Assembly: GCF_025698545.1 (NCBI RefSeq)
Contig: NC_068565.1
Coordinates: 558,001-622,000 of the forward strand
Source of the DNA: Gossypium raimondii
Taxonomy: Eukaryota; Streptophyta; Magnoliopsida; Malvales; Malvaceae
Reading direction: 5' to 3'
Length of the DNA: 64,000 nt
The notes beneath the pieces were generated by a model, which ran no database searches, was not told where the DNA came from, and saw only the letters and a program-made list of their open reading frames with translations. A program made the position numbers and the translations under genes. Positions 44,575 through 56,856 of this stretch are shown piece by piece. Numbering within the stretch: the stretch's first letter is position 1; each line of letters begins with the position of its first letter.

Positions 44575-44850
44575 ATTCCAAAATTGGCCCTCAAAGCATA
44601 CCACTTTTCTCATTTAAGTACCTAATTTTTTGCCAAAATGATACTTAAACTATCAATTTCATCTCATTTCACCCTTGAAAATGTAACACTTCCAATAAAA
44701 AAATGTCACATGTCATGTTTTTATTGGTTGATATCGGGGTAAAATGAGACTAGATTTAATAGTTTAAGTACAATTTTTGACAAAAAAATGTACCTAAGTG
44801 TAAATATGGTATAGTTTAAGGATCAATTTTATATTTTGATTAATAAAGCG
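44575..44850. mobile_element. Hairpin MITE immediately downstream of the MYB stop
   Basis: Arms ttggccctcaaagcatacca ... taagtaccta ... acttaaactatcaatttc and the inverse (tttaatagtttaagtac ... gtacctaagtgtaaatatgg). The core has ccaataaaaaaatgtcac and atgtttttattgg, inverted. Same family as 14925-15250. It begins about 20 bp after the MYB stop, so it probably supplies 3' UTR sequence. Confidence 0.65.
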
Positions 44851-45120
44851 GGATCTAAAATGACGACAACAAAAACAAAAGAGAAAACTTTAAGGATGTA
44901 TAAACATAAAACGAAACACAAAGGGACCAAATTGGCAAAATTTTAAATAGTTTTACCTTTCTTTCGGGAGAAAATTTTTCAGTTTGTACCATATAGGTTT
45001 TAACATTTGATTCGATAAATTTAATTGAAAATTTACATAGATTTTGGTTTGGATAATGATTTGAATAATAGTGTTGAGTTGAGATTTTATCAAAAATATA
45101 ATTCAATGATTAAATTTTTT

Positions 45121-45556
45121 GGATAAACTATAAAAATAGCTACTTTTGTTTGCCTCAGTTTAATTTTAGTCACTTATGTTTGAAATGTTACATTTTAGTC
45201 ACTTACGTTATCGTTTTGTCACGTAGTGTTCACTCTACCGTTACGCTCTGTTACCTCCCTAACAATGGTTTTACGTGGCAGTCCAAATGAGTTTTAAATG
45301 CCAACTTAGATGTCCTACTTGGCAGTCCAAATTAAATTTATTTAATTAAAAATCTATTTTCATCTCAACAACTGGACATCCAAGTTGGCATTTAAAACTC
45401 ATTTGGACTGCCGTTAGGCAGGTAACGGAGTTTAACAGTAGAGTGACCACTTCGTAACAAAACGATAACATAAGTGACTAAAACGTAATATTTCAAACAT
45501 AAGTGACTAAAATATAATCTGAGGCAAACAAAAGTGACTATTTTTGTAGTTTACCC
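45121..45556. mobile_element. Mutator-like hairpin MITE, best copy of its family
   Basis: Near-perfect inverted arms of about 200 bp each: ggataaactataaaaatagc opposite gactatttttgtagtttaccc, tttgcctcag opposite ctgaggcaaa, and gtccaaatgagttttaaatg opposite catttaaaactcatttggac. Flanks aaatttttt (45112-45120) and aaatctttt (45557-45565) match at eight of nine positions, the size expected of Mutator-like target duplications. No transposase. About 436 bp. Confidence 0.85.
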
Positions 45557-45565
45557 AAATCTTTT

Positions 45566-46869
45566 ATTCATTAATTGAATTTTACAATTATTGAGTTTCA
45601 ATTAAATTATATGTTTTTAAAATTATTTTATTTTTTATTAATTAAAATATTTTATTTTAAAATAAACGATAAACTAAATTGATTTGGATATATAAGAAAA
45701 TCGATTAAATATATATAATAAAATCTGATTTTGATGAAAGAATTTATATAAACTTTATTTTATTTAAATTTAAAATAATTAAAAGTATATGATGATCTAA
45801 TTTTATATTTATTTCGCATTTATATTACTTTTTAATAATAATTATATGTATTTTCTTATATATATATATATATTTTGTGGCGAGTGGATTTTCGCTAAAA
45901 ATGAGTGATCTAGAGGATGAAATGTTTGAGTGATTGGCAATCCAATAATCAGGCAGTAAAGGATTGTCTGGACATTTAGGTAGAGAATATGTCAATTGTT
46001 GTAGGCTAAGAGGTAAGCATAAGGACGTCCATAGGTAGCTCTTAGGTGTTTCTTGTAGGCTAAGGGTATAGCAATTTTAAATATATAAAGAGTAAATTAC
46101 ATCAGTAGTGAATTAACTATTAATATTTTTTTGTCACCCAACAATCAAAAGTTATAAAATGGTTACTTAATTATTCAGTTTTATCTTTTCTAGTCTTAAA
46201 CTGATTAGATGGTAATGGCAGCACCTTTTAAAATTGGTATAATAACTACTTTAATCTTAAATATTTATATATTGTATTAATTTAGTCTTGCTTCTAAAAA
46301 ATTAACTCTTAGCATTTACACATTGTGTAATTTAGTATCTGAGTTTAATACTTTTCTACTGTAACATGTGTTTTCTTGTCTAATATAATAGATTTATTTG
46401 ACAAAAATTATATGTTTTAATAATTGAAGAAAACAATGTCATAATTTAAATTTTAAAGTTAATTTGATAAAATACAAATGACTGCTATAAATAGATAAGT
46501 CAAGTCAAGTCGGACCGGAGCAAGATACAAATCTAAAAACCCTCTCAAATGGTCCGTTTTAATATTAAAAAATCATGGAAAATAATATATTTATAATTAA
46601 ATATATAAATATATATAAACATCAATATAAAATTATTTGTATTTTTTTATTTTTAATAAGTAAACATATATATAAATATAACCGATGTCGGCTCGGCTTG
46701 CTTACTGGTCGTCGTTTTTACGTTTCCGTCTTCTCATTTTCAAGTAAGCGAGATTCAGAAGAGCTGTGAGCAGATATATATATATATACATGATATATAC
46801 AGCTAAAAGAGATTCAAAACGATTTACAGATCAAACAGCAAATCGAACAGCTACAAAAATTCAAGCAAT
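45566..46869. other. Spacer and probable promoter/leader of the UNC-50 gene
   Basis: AT-rich. A one-armed fragment of the Mutator-like family lies at about 46089-46480 (gtaaattacatcagtagt, gtcacccaacaatcaaaag). TA-rich runs are at about 45858-45873 and 46774-46789. The UNC-50 leader is presumably in the last 100-150 bp; no single TATA stands out. Confidence 0.45.
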
Positions 46870-49800
46870 ATGTTACCGACGGTTAGCAAAACGCGGTCGT
46901 CGATCTCCACATCACGTCCTAACGCCATGTTCCCTCAGTATCTCCGTCGAATCGTCAAGGTACGATCTCTTTTCGCTTTCGTTGGATCTTGATCCTCATT
47001 TTCATCTTATCTTTTTATATATATAGTTCGATTCCTGATCCAATTATGAAATTTCCTCGGTTTTGCTGTCATTTCCTGATGCCTGTTTGCTGGAATTCAC
47101 AAATTTGAATCGTAATGTATGTATTTTTTTTGTTACTGTTTTGAATTTGAGGATTTAGTTGTCGGTAATGCCTGGCATCCAGGAGTAGATTTAAGTTTTT
47201 GGAAGTGATAAGAGAAAGTAAACAGTGACAGTTTTTTCGTACGGGAAATATGTTCGAGTAACTGTAGCTGGATTATTTCTCTTCGAAATCTCTAGTAGTT
47301 AGTAATTGAAATTTGACTTTTGATATAGTTCTTTGCAGTGTTAAATTTGACCGCTCACGTGTAAGGGTGTAATTGATCTGAGCCGAATCCAAATGCAAGT
47401 AAATTCAAGCTCAAGCTCAACTTGAAATTTGGAGTTGGATACTTGACTTGAGCTCAATCAAACATTATTTTTAAGCTTGAGTTTGACTTGAGATGTAATT
47501 GAGCTACTCAAGCTCGAACTTGATTAAGCTTGTACATATTCAAGCTTAAGCTCGAACTCAGCTCAATAATTACGCTTAGGGCTAATGATATATTAAAAAC
47601 AATAACCTAATTTAATAATATAAAAATATTTACAATATATATTAAAAATGAAAAGCTCGGTTCAACTCAATAAATAGCTCGAGCTGCTCGAGGCTCAAGC
47701 TCAGCTTGATAATTATAAGATTTAGTTTTAGGTTTTTTTTCGAGTTAAGCTTGAGTAGTTTGCGAGATAATTTATCTAAGTTTTTAGTTTTGAGCCTTCC
47801 TAGGTGGATTGATGTCAAATGTGAAGTCTTACTTTTTTCCTTTTTTACGTATTGTTATTTCTTTGACCAAGATTTGGTATAGCCGCATCTAATAAGTTCA
47901 TCTCCATTGTGTTCCCTATGATCGTCTTTCTCAATATGGTCGCTTTATCCCATCATGTTCCTTTTTCCTTGTTCATGTAGTGGCAACAAATGGATATTGA
48001 ATATACATTCTGGCAAATGCTTCATCTATGTACTGCACCAAAGATTGTGTAAGTACTCAGCCATAATCATCAATCCACTTGTTTTCCATTGTTTCCGTAT
48101 TTTCATTATCATCTGGTTAGTGGTTACTGATACTAGTCTAAGTTCATATAGTTCCACCAATAGAAGGCAAGTACCTTAACACACCATTTTGTGCTGACTA
48201 AAGTTTTTCTTCTTTTTTGTCATTGCTCGCCTTGCATACGGCTTCAGAGATTCTTGAAATGAAATTTCAACTACTAATCCACTTTATCTCAGAAAGCTTT
48301 GAGCATTTACCATTTATTATTTTTTGCTCCAGAATTGTTACTTCTTAATTTTGATTATGCCTTTTGCTTGGTTACAGATATAAGATTTAGTCATATTGCT
48401 CTCTTTTATAGCACTACAGGAACCTTTCTTTTCTTTGGTTGGCTTCATGCATATTAAGTGTTCTTTTTAGTCTTTATTTGCGGAATGAGTGAAAGGGATT
48501 ATATGCAGGAAAAGAAAAGGTATTTTGAGTTTGGAAATGTGTTTTTCTAATTAATTTTTGTTCTATTGTGTATATGGATTTCTATGTTGGATGCAGCTAT
48601 CAGCACACAAAGTATCACAACCGTAAGTAATTTCTGTTAAATGAATGTGTTTTTTATCTGTTTATGCCGAGTTGGAGGACCAGTGTTGTTAATCACAGGA
48701 TGCCTTTTTCTTTTCTCAAGAGGAATGCTGACTGCAATAATAGTTTGTCAATTGACACTTGATGCTTATACTGCCGACAATTAGCTCGCATTAGTCTAAA
48801 TTGTTGTGCACACTGTATGTACTATTTTATGATAGCTGCCATCATCTTTGGCAAGCCTTTAAGGCTGTATGTGCTTTAATAAATTGAAAAATTGATTCAG
48901 TGCATGTTTGACTGATTTGTAACCTTAAGTATCAAGTGGTTAATTGAATGTGAATGTAGTTTGTAACTGCAGTGAGCCCTCAGGTCTCCCATACCCCCTA
49001 GCACATTAAAAGCACGATTAAGTCGATTAGAATACGGTAGTATTAGGTAATTTGTATAAACGTTAGAACTAATAGGTAAATATAGATTTTTCTTTTTCCT
49101 TTTGGTTTTTAAGTTTCATGTTCATGAACGCATTAAATTCTTTCCTTGATCTCATGATTTTGAAAACTTGTTTATTTTTATTTTTGGTTCAGAAACCAAG
49201 AACCAATGGGCACGTGACGACCCCGCTTTTGTTGTAATCTGCAGCCTTCTTTTGGCAGTTGCAACAGTAGCTTATTGTGCTGCGTAAGTTTCTTTTACAA
49301 TTTTAAACATCGCTGCATTTAACAAAAATAGATTGCTAACCACTGGTACTTTAAAATTGCTCCCTGCCTTGACATTGATGAGGATTCTGGATTTGTAATT
49401 AGCCTTAGATAAATCTTTTTAACACCGAATTGGCATGCATATGGTGCTTATATGGTATATTTGTTCTAAGGTTTTCTTAGATTTCACTCTTCAGCATAGT
49501 GAGAGTTCTAAGTTCTTCCGAGTAATTCTCTGGCTGGCTCAAATATTGCACTATATATCGGAATTCTTTCACTTTATCTGTTTCCATTGTACCATCAAAT
49601 ATTTTATAGACCTCGTCTTGTAATGTTTTGCTGTCTTCTCTATACAGGTATGATCACAGTGCTGCACATGCTGTTTCTGTAGTTATTACAGTATCGCTTT
49701 TCCATTTTTTACTTGCTGGAATACTCCTGGCAACATGTTGTTGGTAAGAGCCAATACCTCTTTGTTTTTAGATCTGGAGCTATTATATCTTAGAAAAAAA

Positions 49801-51676
49801 TGTATGCTACACTTTTTTATCTCTAAATCGGCTTTAGTTCCACACATCTGTCTGATAATTAGAATGTTAATCGAGTTAGTGACCATTGTTCTTTCTGAAA
49901 GTCCAGTTGCTATTAAAAGTAGACATATATCTGTGGTTGATATTTTAATGTCCGGTTTTTCTTTTTAAATTAGTCTCAGGCTGGACCAGTATGCTATACT
50001 TGTTTCAGTTTCACTGTTTTTATGTGGTTTAAGCTTTGTGAAATATAGTTATGGTTGCAGATAGGCCTGGAAGTGGTTCGTTGTCTAGAAGACATTACTG
50101 TTACGAAAGGGCGTGAATACTTTAGAAATCCAAGGATTTGGTAGCCAGAAGTAAATCAATTACCTTTATTTCGAGGCTATACCATTTACATTCTAAGCTC
50201 CCATCGTATGTCTTCCTTCAGTAAATAAAAAGTTTCAAAAGAACTGCAAGACAACGTTAAGAATGTGTACGACAATGCTGCGAACCTCTGCTGATAGGCA
50301 TAATAAAAGCTCGCTTTAATTTCTTACTAGCACGTTACGACAAATGCAGGTTCCTGACAAATGCTTATCTTCGGAAAGAGGCTCCAAATACTTGCGTGGT
50401 TGAACAACGGGTTGAATGGCAAGTCTGGTGACTTCTTCCTAACCTTCCACAAATTTAATTATCTACATGAGTGAGCTGTTTGTGTCAGTTCTATTCTTCA
50501 TTGATCAATGTTCATCAATACTCATCCATTGCTAACTCTGGTTTTCCTTTGCTTGCAGGCTATATGCGTTCGATCTGCATTGCAATTCTTTCTTCCCAAT
50601 GTTTGTAATGCTTTACGGTAATTTTACAGTTAATGACCCGTTCGGCTCTTTCATGCATAATTTCAATCCCTAAACGGATCGATAAGTATGACTAATATTT
50701 CGGTTTTTGGCAGTAATACATTATTTTCTCTCACCACTTCTTGTTGCCCACGGTTTCATATCTGCACTACTATCAAACCTGCTTTTCATGGTGGCAGCAT
50801 CTTACCATCACTACCTCAACTTCTTAGGTTATGACGGTAATTTCGTGCCTTTTTTTTTCTTTGGGTAAACTATATTAGCAGTCACCCAACTATTAGTAAA
50901 TTTGTTTTTTGGTCACTCAACTATGAAAAATTATAAAATAGTCATCCAACTATTCTAGTCACCAGCTAGCTAGCTAACAATGGCAACTTTTAAAATTAGC
51001 ATAATAACAACTTTAACCCTCAATATTTATAAATTATGTCAATTTAGTCTCGGTTCTAAAAGAATTTACCCTTAACATATACGCATTGTGAAATTAGTCT
51101 ATCTTGGACTTTTTGGATGTTTATATTTCTTGTATATTTTCAATCGAATTTAGCTAATAAATTTGTTTTTTTTTAGCTTTTTAGGTGAAAGGGTCACAAA
51201 GAAAAGTAAAACCGCAAAAAAGACTAAATTACTGAATGTGTAAAGGTTGAGGGCTAAATTTGCTATTATGTCAAATCTAAAAGCTGTCAAGACTACCTGA
51301 TGACCAAAAAAGACATAATTGAATAGTTATATAACTATTTTGTAACTTTTCATAATTTGGTGACCAAAAAATAAATTTACTAATAGTTAGTTAACTACTA
51401 GTGTAGTTTACTCTTTCTCTTTTCCGTGTTCGGTGTTAATAGCAGTGAAGTCTCTTCAAAACTTGATATATTTATTGTGCTTACAGTACTTCCCTTTTTG
51501 AAAAGAACAACATTTTTCCTCTACCCGATCGGCATCGTTATCATTCTATCCCCTATCTGTAAGTTTCAACATGCTATCTTCTTTTTTTATTCCTTTTTGT
51601 CCGTGCTGCAGTGATTTTAAGCGGATTCAACCCTTCAAGATATTTTATGAACATATACTGTAGCCGAACGTTATGA
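46870..51676 (+). CDS. UNC-50 family Golgi/ER membrane protein
   Basis: Exons 46870-46959, 47981-48048, 48597-48622, 49193-49283, 49648-49743, 50350-50418, 50559-50617, 50714-50836, 51487-51558, 51612-51676; 252 aa, all in phase. Orthologue of Arabidopsis At2g15240: MLPTVSK, then FPQYLRRIVKWQQMDIEYTFWQM, YQHTKYHNQTKNQWARDDPAF. Five hydrophobic segments follow (for example FVVICSLLLAVATVAYC and TTFFLYPIGIVIILSPILIL). UNC-50 proteins sit in the Golgi/inner nuclear membrane and in animals help receptor assembly and trafficking; the plant role is not established. Intron 6 requires a GC donor (gaatg/gcaagt); a GT donor 9 bp further would insert QVW. Exon 3 is only 26 bp. Introns 1 and 8 hold transposable elements. 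Confidence 0.95.
47367..47795. mobile_element. agctcgagct-type repeat in UNC-50 intron 1
   Basis: A stretch dominated by caagctcaagctcaac, gcttgagtttgacttgag, gctcgagctgctcgagg and similar near-palindromic words. Word order (tgaaatttggag, ttttaagctt, gcttagggctaat) matches the element at 55325-55795 in the pseudouridine-synthase gene. Non-coding, likely a MITE; superfamily unassigned. Confidence 0.6.
50863..51413. mobile_element. Mutator-like hairpin element in UNC-50 intron 8
   Basis: Left end gggtaaactatattagcagt followed by cacccaactatt; right end taatagttagttaactacta followed by gtgtagtttac. Internal pieces gttctaaaag and aaattactgaatgtgtaaag fit the family. It makes up nearly all of the 650-bp intron. 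Confidence 0.7.
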
Positions 51677-51734
51677 TTTTCGAATCGTTCGGAATAGCAG
51701 GAGTTTTAAAGGTCAGTGACTAGTTTTTGACATG

Positions 51735-52030
51735 GGGAAATTACATTAGTAGTCACCCACTTTGATATTTTTCTTTTTATTTGTCACCCAACTATAAGAA
51801 GTTAGAAAATGGTCATCCAACCATGAAAAGTTACAAAATGAGTATTCAACTATTCAACTTTGTCTTTTTTTGGTTACCCAACTATCTTGGATTTTTCAGT
51901 GTTTCCACTTTTAACTTAACCACCATAAAAGACAAAATTGAATAGTTGAGTGACCTTTGTAATTTTTCATAGTTAAATGATAAAAAAGAAAAAAAAACTA
52001 TAATTGGGTGACTAGTAATGTTGTTTACCC
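51735..52030. mobile_element. Mutator-like hairpin element just 3' of UNC-50
   Basis: Left end gggaaattacattagtagtc followed by acccac; right end gggtgactagtaatgttgtttaccc; middle words gaaaagttacaaaatgagta and gagtgacctttgtaattttt pair in inverse. About 296 bp and starting about 60 bp after the stop, so possibly transcribed in the 3' UTR. Confidence 0.65.
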
Positions 52031-53035
52031 TTTTATATTGCATTAATGTTTAGAAGGCTTTAATAATTTGCATACATATAAAAAAGAAGAAAAAGTTAAC
52101 CTCAGGTGAAGAAAACTGCCTTCGAAGCTTTTGTTAAATGTTCTTTACTTATCAGTACGAGCAGAAAATTAGAACCAAATGAAATTTAGGTTAGGAAAAT
52201 GATTTTCAGTGATCAAATGGAGATATATTTTGTTATTAATGTATATTGGGTTCCTAATTCGAAAACGAGTATGTGTCTTCCATGGATACTAATTTGTTAA
52301 AAGATATTTCATGTATTTTAAAGATCCTATATCTATGATTGAATTGTGTTGGACACGTTTGATTTTCATCCTTGTATCTTATTAGTATAAATTCTTATGT
52401 TATCCGAATTCAGAGACGAGTTACGGATGCAAATGTTGGGAATGGTTTTCTTTTCTTTTCTTTTTAAATGAAAAATAAATAAAAATTCATATTTGTCTCT
52501 TATTAATTCCATTGTGTTATATTTAAGTTTAATATATTATTTGATGCGGTATTCAATTTGATATTTATTTTAATCTCAATTTGATACTTAAATTTAATTT
52601 TAGTGTCCAATTTAGTACTCAAATCAAACATTACGTCACATAATGAATATTTAACTTTGTGTACTCCATTTAAAACATAGATACTTAATTGAAACAAAAG
52701 AATAACTTAAGTATCAAATTAAGAAAAGAGAAATTTAATATCAGATCGAAACTCAAATACCAAATAATATATTAACCCTTCTATCTAATGTTATTTTGGA
52801 TTTGGAGATAATATAAATATAGAGATATCTTAGATTTAGAATATCATTTCTATGTCCGAATATATGTCGGACAAAATGAAAAATTAGAATGCAAGTATAT
52901 ATAATAAATAATTAAGAATTATTAAAACTATATAAATATGTATATATATAAATAAATAAAAAATTATCTTCCAAAGCAAGGCATAGGAAAATGATGGCAA
53001 AATTGTAAGCTTATAAGATCCTAGTTTTTTAGTTC
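52031..53035. other. Spacer between convergent UNC-50 and pseudouridine-synthase genes
   Basis: AT-rich, with a 'ttgatacttaaatttaat / tcaaattaagaaaa' type decayed repeat around 52530-52780. No gene or clear element. Confidence 0.5.
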
Positions 53036-56000
53036 TCAAGAATTCAAGATATCCCAACTCTTTTGCATGTATGAAGGCAATGGAGCAACTATTTTCAGGC
53101 TTTTGAGCTTTGAAAGATCATCATCCGTAAACGATTTCGGATTTCGCAATACCTGAGAAACATTCGGTAAGATCATTTCCCGACAATGAAGATGAAGACG
53201 AAGGTGTTTTTCCGAAATGCTTCCGCTATCCATGTTGAGTCCGAAAGGGAGCATGTTTTCCTTTGCTACCTTCTCGTTTGAGTTCTTTCTTAGGTCTGAC
53301 TCAGCCAGATTTTGGAACCTTCTATGAGCTTGCCACCCATATTTGTAGTCTCCAACAATCGGTGTTCCCAGTACCTCGGCACAGTGTACTCGAAGCTAGA
53401 GCAAACAGTAGAGACTGGTTTATAAAATCGAAAGTGACAAAAATTAATGAAATAGTTTGGCTTCGATACAAACTTGGTGCTTTCTACCAGTGAGAGGAGA
53501 CAGTTCTAACCATGTGAACCCTGCATTAAGATAACTAAGCATAAGAGGGTATGCAATGCCGAAGTCGGATTTTGAAACAAGCGTTACAATGATGTTACCA
53601 TGTGTTGATGTTTTAATGACACGATACTCTGTAATTGCACGCTGAGATGACAAAATCGTGTTATTGTGTTCAAAGACAGTGATTCGATCGGATTTCCCGT
53701 CATCCACCACCACCTACAACCAGCAGAAACTGAGACTTGTTTGGTAAATGCATATAATTCAAAGCATCCGCGGTGACTAAGGATCTTTAATAGTTCAAAC
53801 ATGAAGATAACCTCGAATCGAAGATTATTCAAACCTTTCGAAGTGGAGCTGAAATTGTTCCCTTGGGGCGCCTTGGAGATCCGATAACGAGTGCCCAATA
53901 CCTCTTCTGCAAGACTCTTTTCTCGTTGTCAGAGTCCTTAAAACATAACGGACTAAAGTTAGCCATAACCAGACCGACAATATTGCCGTTCTACTGATAT
54001 GTACGATATCCGAAAGGGAAAGCAAGCTTAGACAAAAGAAAGTCACATGTTTCGATGCACCGAGCGTTTCCTCACGGAATACGGAATGAAGAATTGCGGC
54101 ACTCATTTGAGTTCTCCCCATCACCAATATGCCACTGCAATCTCGGTCGAGCCTGTGCACCTAAGTAACACACAAGAATGTTCACGAAAAAAACACCAGT
54201 TCTATATGTATAATGGTATAACATACCATCCGACTACTTCATAACAGTACGGATTACGGAACATGATGAACCAGAGAATCTGAGGTCACAGTGCATCATC
54301 TCCAATGCAACTCGAATTACATCCGAGAAACGAACAAATAACAAGGATCACTTATGTTCACTCACCCAGTGAGGCGGTCTCCGACAATCATAACATAACC
54401 AGGTGGGCTGCTAAGTCATCTAATCATAACATAGCAGTATGGATTACAGAATATAACAGACCCATAAAATCTGAGCTCACAATGCATCTACAACACAACG
54501 ACTTCGACCTGAGAATGAATAAATAATAAAGTTCGCTTATGTTCACTCACCAGCCGTGGTGATTCTGAGTAATCATATCGTAACCATGCGGCAGCTAATT
54601 CATCTAAACTCCATTTGATGCCAATGCCACCCTGTTTCGAAGTTTAAAAACATAAATTCAAACAAATAAGGAAAACAAATAGGAACAACAAATTAAAAAA
54701 GTCCGATGGATTACCTGAACCGGCATTCCCGGAGGCTTATTGAGAACAATAATGGCCGTATCCTAACATCAAACCGAATGTTGGATCGTAAGTTCAGGAA
54801 CAAGTAAATGAAATAGCTTAATATTTACTACACCGACTTAGTCTAAAATAAGAGAACCTTATATAACTCCAAGCTTCGGATAAAGTTAGATTCTTCATCG
54901 GTGCAATCATGTTCGTGTTTCTCCTCCGGAACCTCACGGACACTAATAGGAAGAAAGATTTTATCTCCAATGTTCAATGAATCTTTAGCTCCAACCTTCA
55001 CACGAAAATAAACTATGTTGATCCGACTCTTATTTCCCTTAAAAGTACTTGTATCATCCAATGCAAAACTAAACATGGGATTTGATATTACCGACTAAAG
55101 ATCTTCCAAATACATAAATAAATTAAACATACTCAATGAATCTTTAGCTCTAACCTTTACAAGAAAATAGACTATGTCAATCCAACTCTTATTTCACTTA
55201 AAGTACTCGTATCCATGCATAACTAAAAAAAATGGGTATGCGATATTATCATCTTAATATCTTCCAAATACACAAAAACTCGAAAAAAGTTAAACATACT
55301 TATATCTAACGAATTTTCTGCACTTATAAACCGAGCCCGAATATTAGCAAGCTCGAGCTCGACCTGAAATTTAGAGCTTGATACTCAGCTTAAGCTTGAC
55401 CGAACATTTATTTTTAAGCTCAAGCTCGGCTCGAGATATAATCAAGCTATTCGAGCAAGCTCGATTAAGCTCATTTATCAATTTTTGTACTCAAGCTTGA
55501 ACTTTAGCTCAATTAAGCTCATATGTATTAAATCTTGAGCTCAAGCTCAGCTTGAGATATAATCGAACTGCTCAAGCTCGATTCAGCTTTTTTTATCAAT
55601 TTTTGTACTCTAGCTTGAGCTTTAGCTCATTAAGCTCGTACTTGTTAAAGCTTGAGCTTGAGCTCGACAATTAAGCTTAGGGTTAATAATATGTATCTAG
55701 GGCAACAACATAATCTAATAACTCGAATTTAGCTTGATCAATAGCTCGAGCTTAACTCAATAATCACCAAATCAAACTTGAATAGATAGCTAACACCCGT
55801 CTGAATCTAAGTACCGTGGAAAATAAAGCTAACTTCAAATAAAATTAAAATTACCCTTTTAAGTTGAATCTTTTGTACTTGACAACCATCATCAGTAACC
55901 TCCATGGCTATGGATTCTCTTCGAACCTGTGTGAATAAATGTAAAAGAAAATCTCCTTTCAATTTAAAAAGAAATTTTCTTTTGTTTGGATTAAAAGAAA

Positions 56001-56413
56001 AATATTTACAAACGAATAAAGAGTTTTAAATTCGATTGAAAAATAAAAACCTGTCTTAAACGAAATAGCTTTTGTACTAGATTTCTAGGCAGCTCCGGGC
56101 AGCATTTCAGAACCCACTTCAGCGCCGTCGTTTCATAGGCGGAGGTTTCGGCGGATGTGGCGGATTTCAAATGGTTTTTTCTGGCTAATTTGGCTCCCAG
56201 TTCGGAGGCATTGACGGTTTTAGCAAATGGGGGTAGCGTGAACCATTTGCTTTCCTTCTTCTTTTCACTATTTCCCTCATCTGAGAATTCGGTGGTTGTA
56301 CTGTAGTGTGGTCGGAGATGGTAGATGGCGGCGATGATAAAGCCAGTTCCACCGTCATCGGCGGATAGTTGTGAACGTAAGAGGCGGCGAAGAAGATTGG
56401 CGCCAACCAACAT
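53036..56413 (-). CDS. RluA-family RNA pseudouridine synthase, probably mitochondrial
   Basis: Exons on the minus strand: 56413-56051, 55926-55855, 54995-54858, 54762-54715, 54631-54551, 54160-54047, 53936-53835, 53713-53599, 53520-53474, 53395-53036; 479 aa, all in phase. Start at 56413 is the first ATG of the frame. Matches Arabidopsis RNA pseudouridine synthase 4 (At3g19440, about 477 aa). The basic, Arg-rich N-terminus ([11 protein letters not shown]) suggests an organellar transit peptide. An S4-like RNA-binding region ([19 protein letters not shown] ... [19 protein letters not shown]) comes next. The catalytic motif HRLDRDCSG carries Asp239; family blocks [18 protein letters not shown] and [11 protein letters not shown] follow. 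It isomerises uridine to pseudouridine in organellar RNA; targets unknown. Intron 2 carries a repeat element. Converges on UNC-50. Confidence 0.95.
55325..55795. mobile_element. agctcgagct-type repeat in pseudouridine-synthase intron 2
   Basis: Words agcaagctcgagctcgacctg, ttaagctcaagctcggctcgag, gctcgattaagctc and gcttagggttaat recur, in the same order and plus-strand orientation as the element at 47367-47795. It fills most of the intron between 54996 and 55854. Part of it (about 55380-55520 and 55530-55660) is itself repeated. Confidence 0.6.
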
Positions 56414-56533
56414 CGCCGTTACTTTGGGGTTTTGGGTTTTATGGAAAGGACTAAAATGAGATTTAACTGACGGCAAATGATATATTGGTGCTTAAGCCCA
56501 ATTGTAAAAAAGCGCAAAATCGTAAACCGAAAA

Positions 56534-56856
56534 GTTGCAAATTTGTTACTCAATTATTTAGTAAATTTTTATTTTGGTAATTTAATTATAAAAAAATTAT
56601 AAAATAATCACTTAATTATTTAATTTCATATTTTTTAGTCATCAGCTAACTAACATAAAAATGGAAACATAAAATATTCAAAATAGTTAAATGACCAAAA
56701 AGACGAAATTGAATAGTTGAGTGACCACTTTGTAACTTCTCATAGTTGGGTAACTAAAAATAACCTTACTAATAATTAGATGACTATTTTGTAACTTTTC
56801 ATAGTTAAGTGACCAAAAAGAAAAAATTATTGAGTAACTACTAATATAGCTTACAC
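56534..56856. mobile_element. Mutator-like hairpin element, decayed, 5' of the pseudouridine-synthase gene
   Basis: Words tgttactcaattatttagtaaa and aataatcacttaattattt at left pair with aatagttgagtgaccactttg and attattgagtaactactaata at right. About 120 bp upstream of the start codon, thus within the likely promoter of the pseudouridine-synthase gene. Confidence 0.5.
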
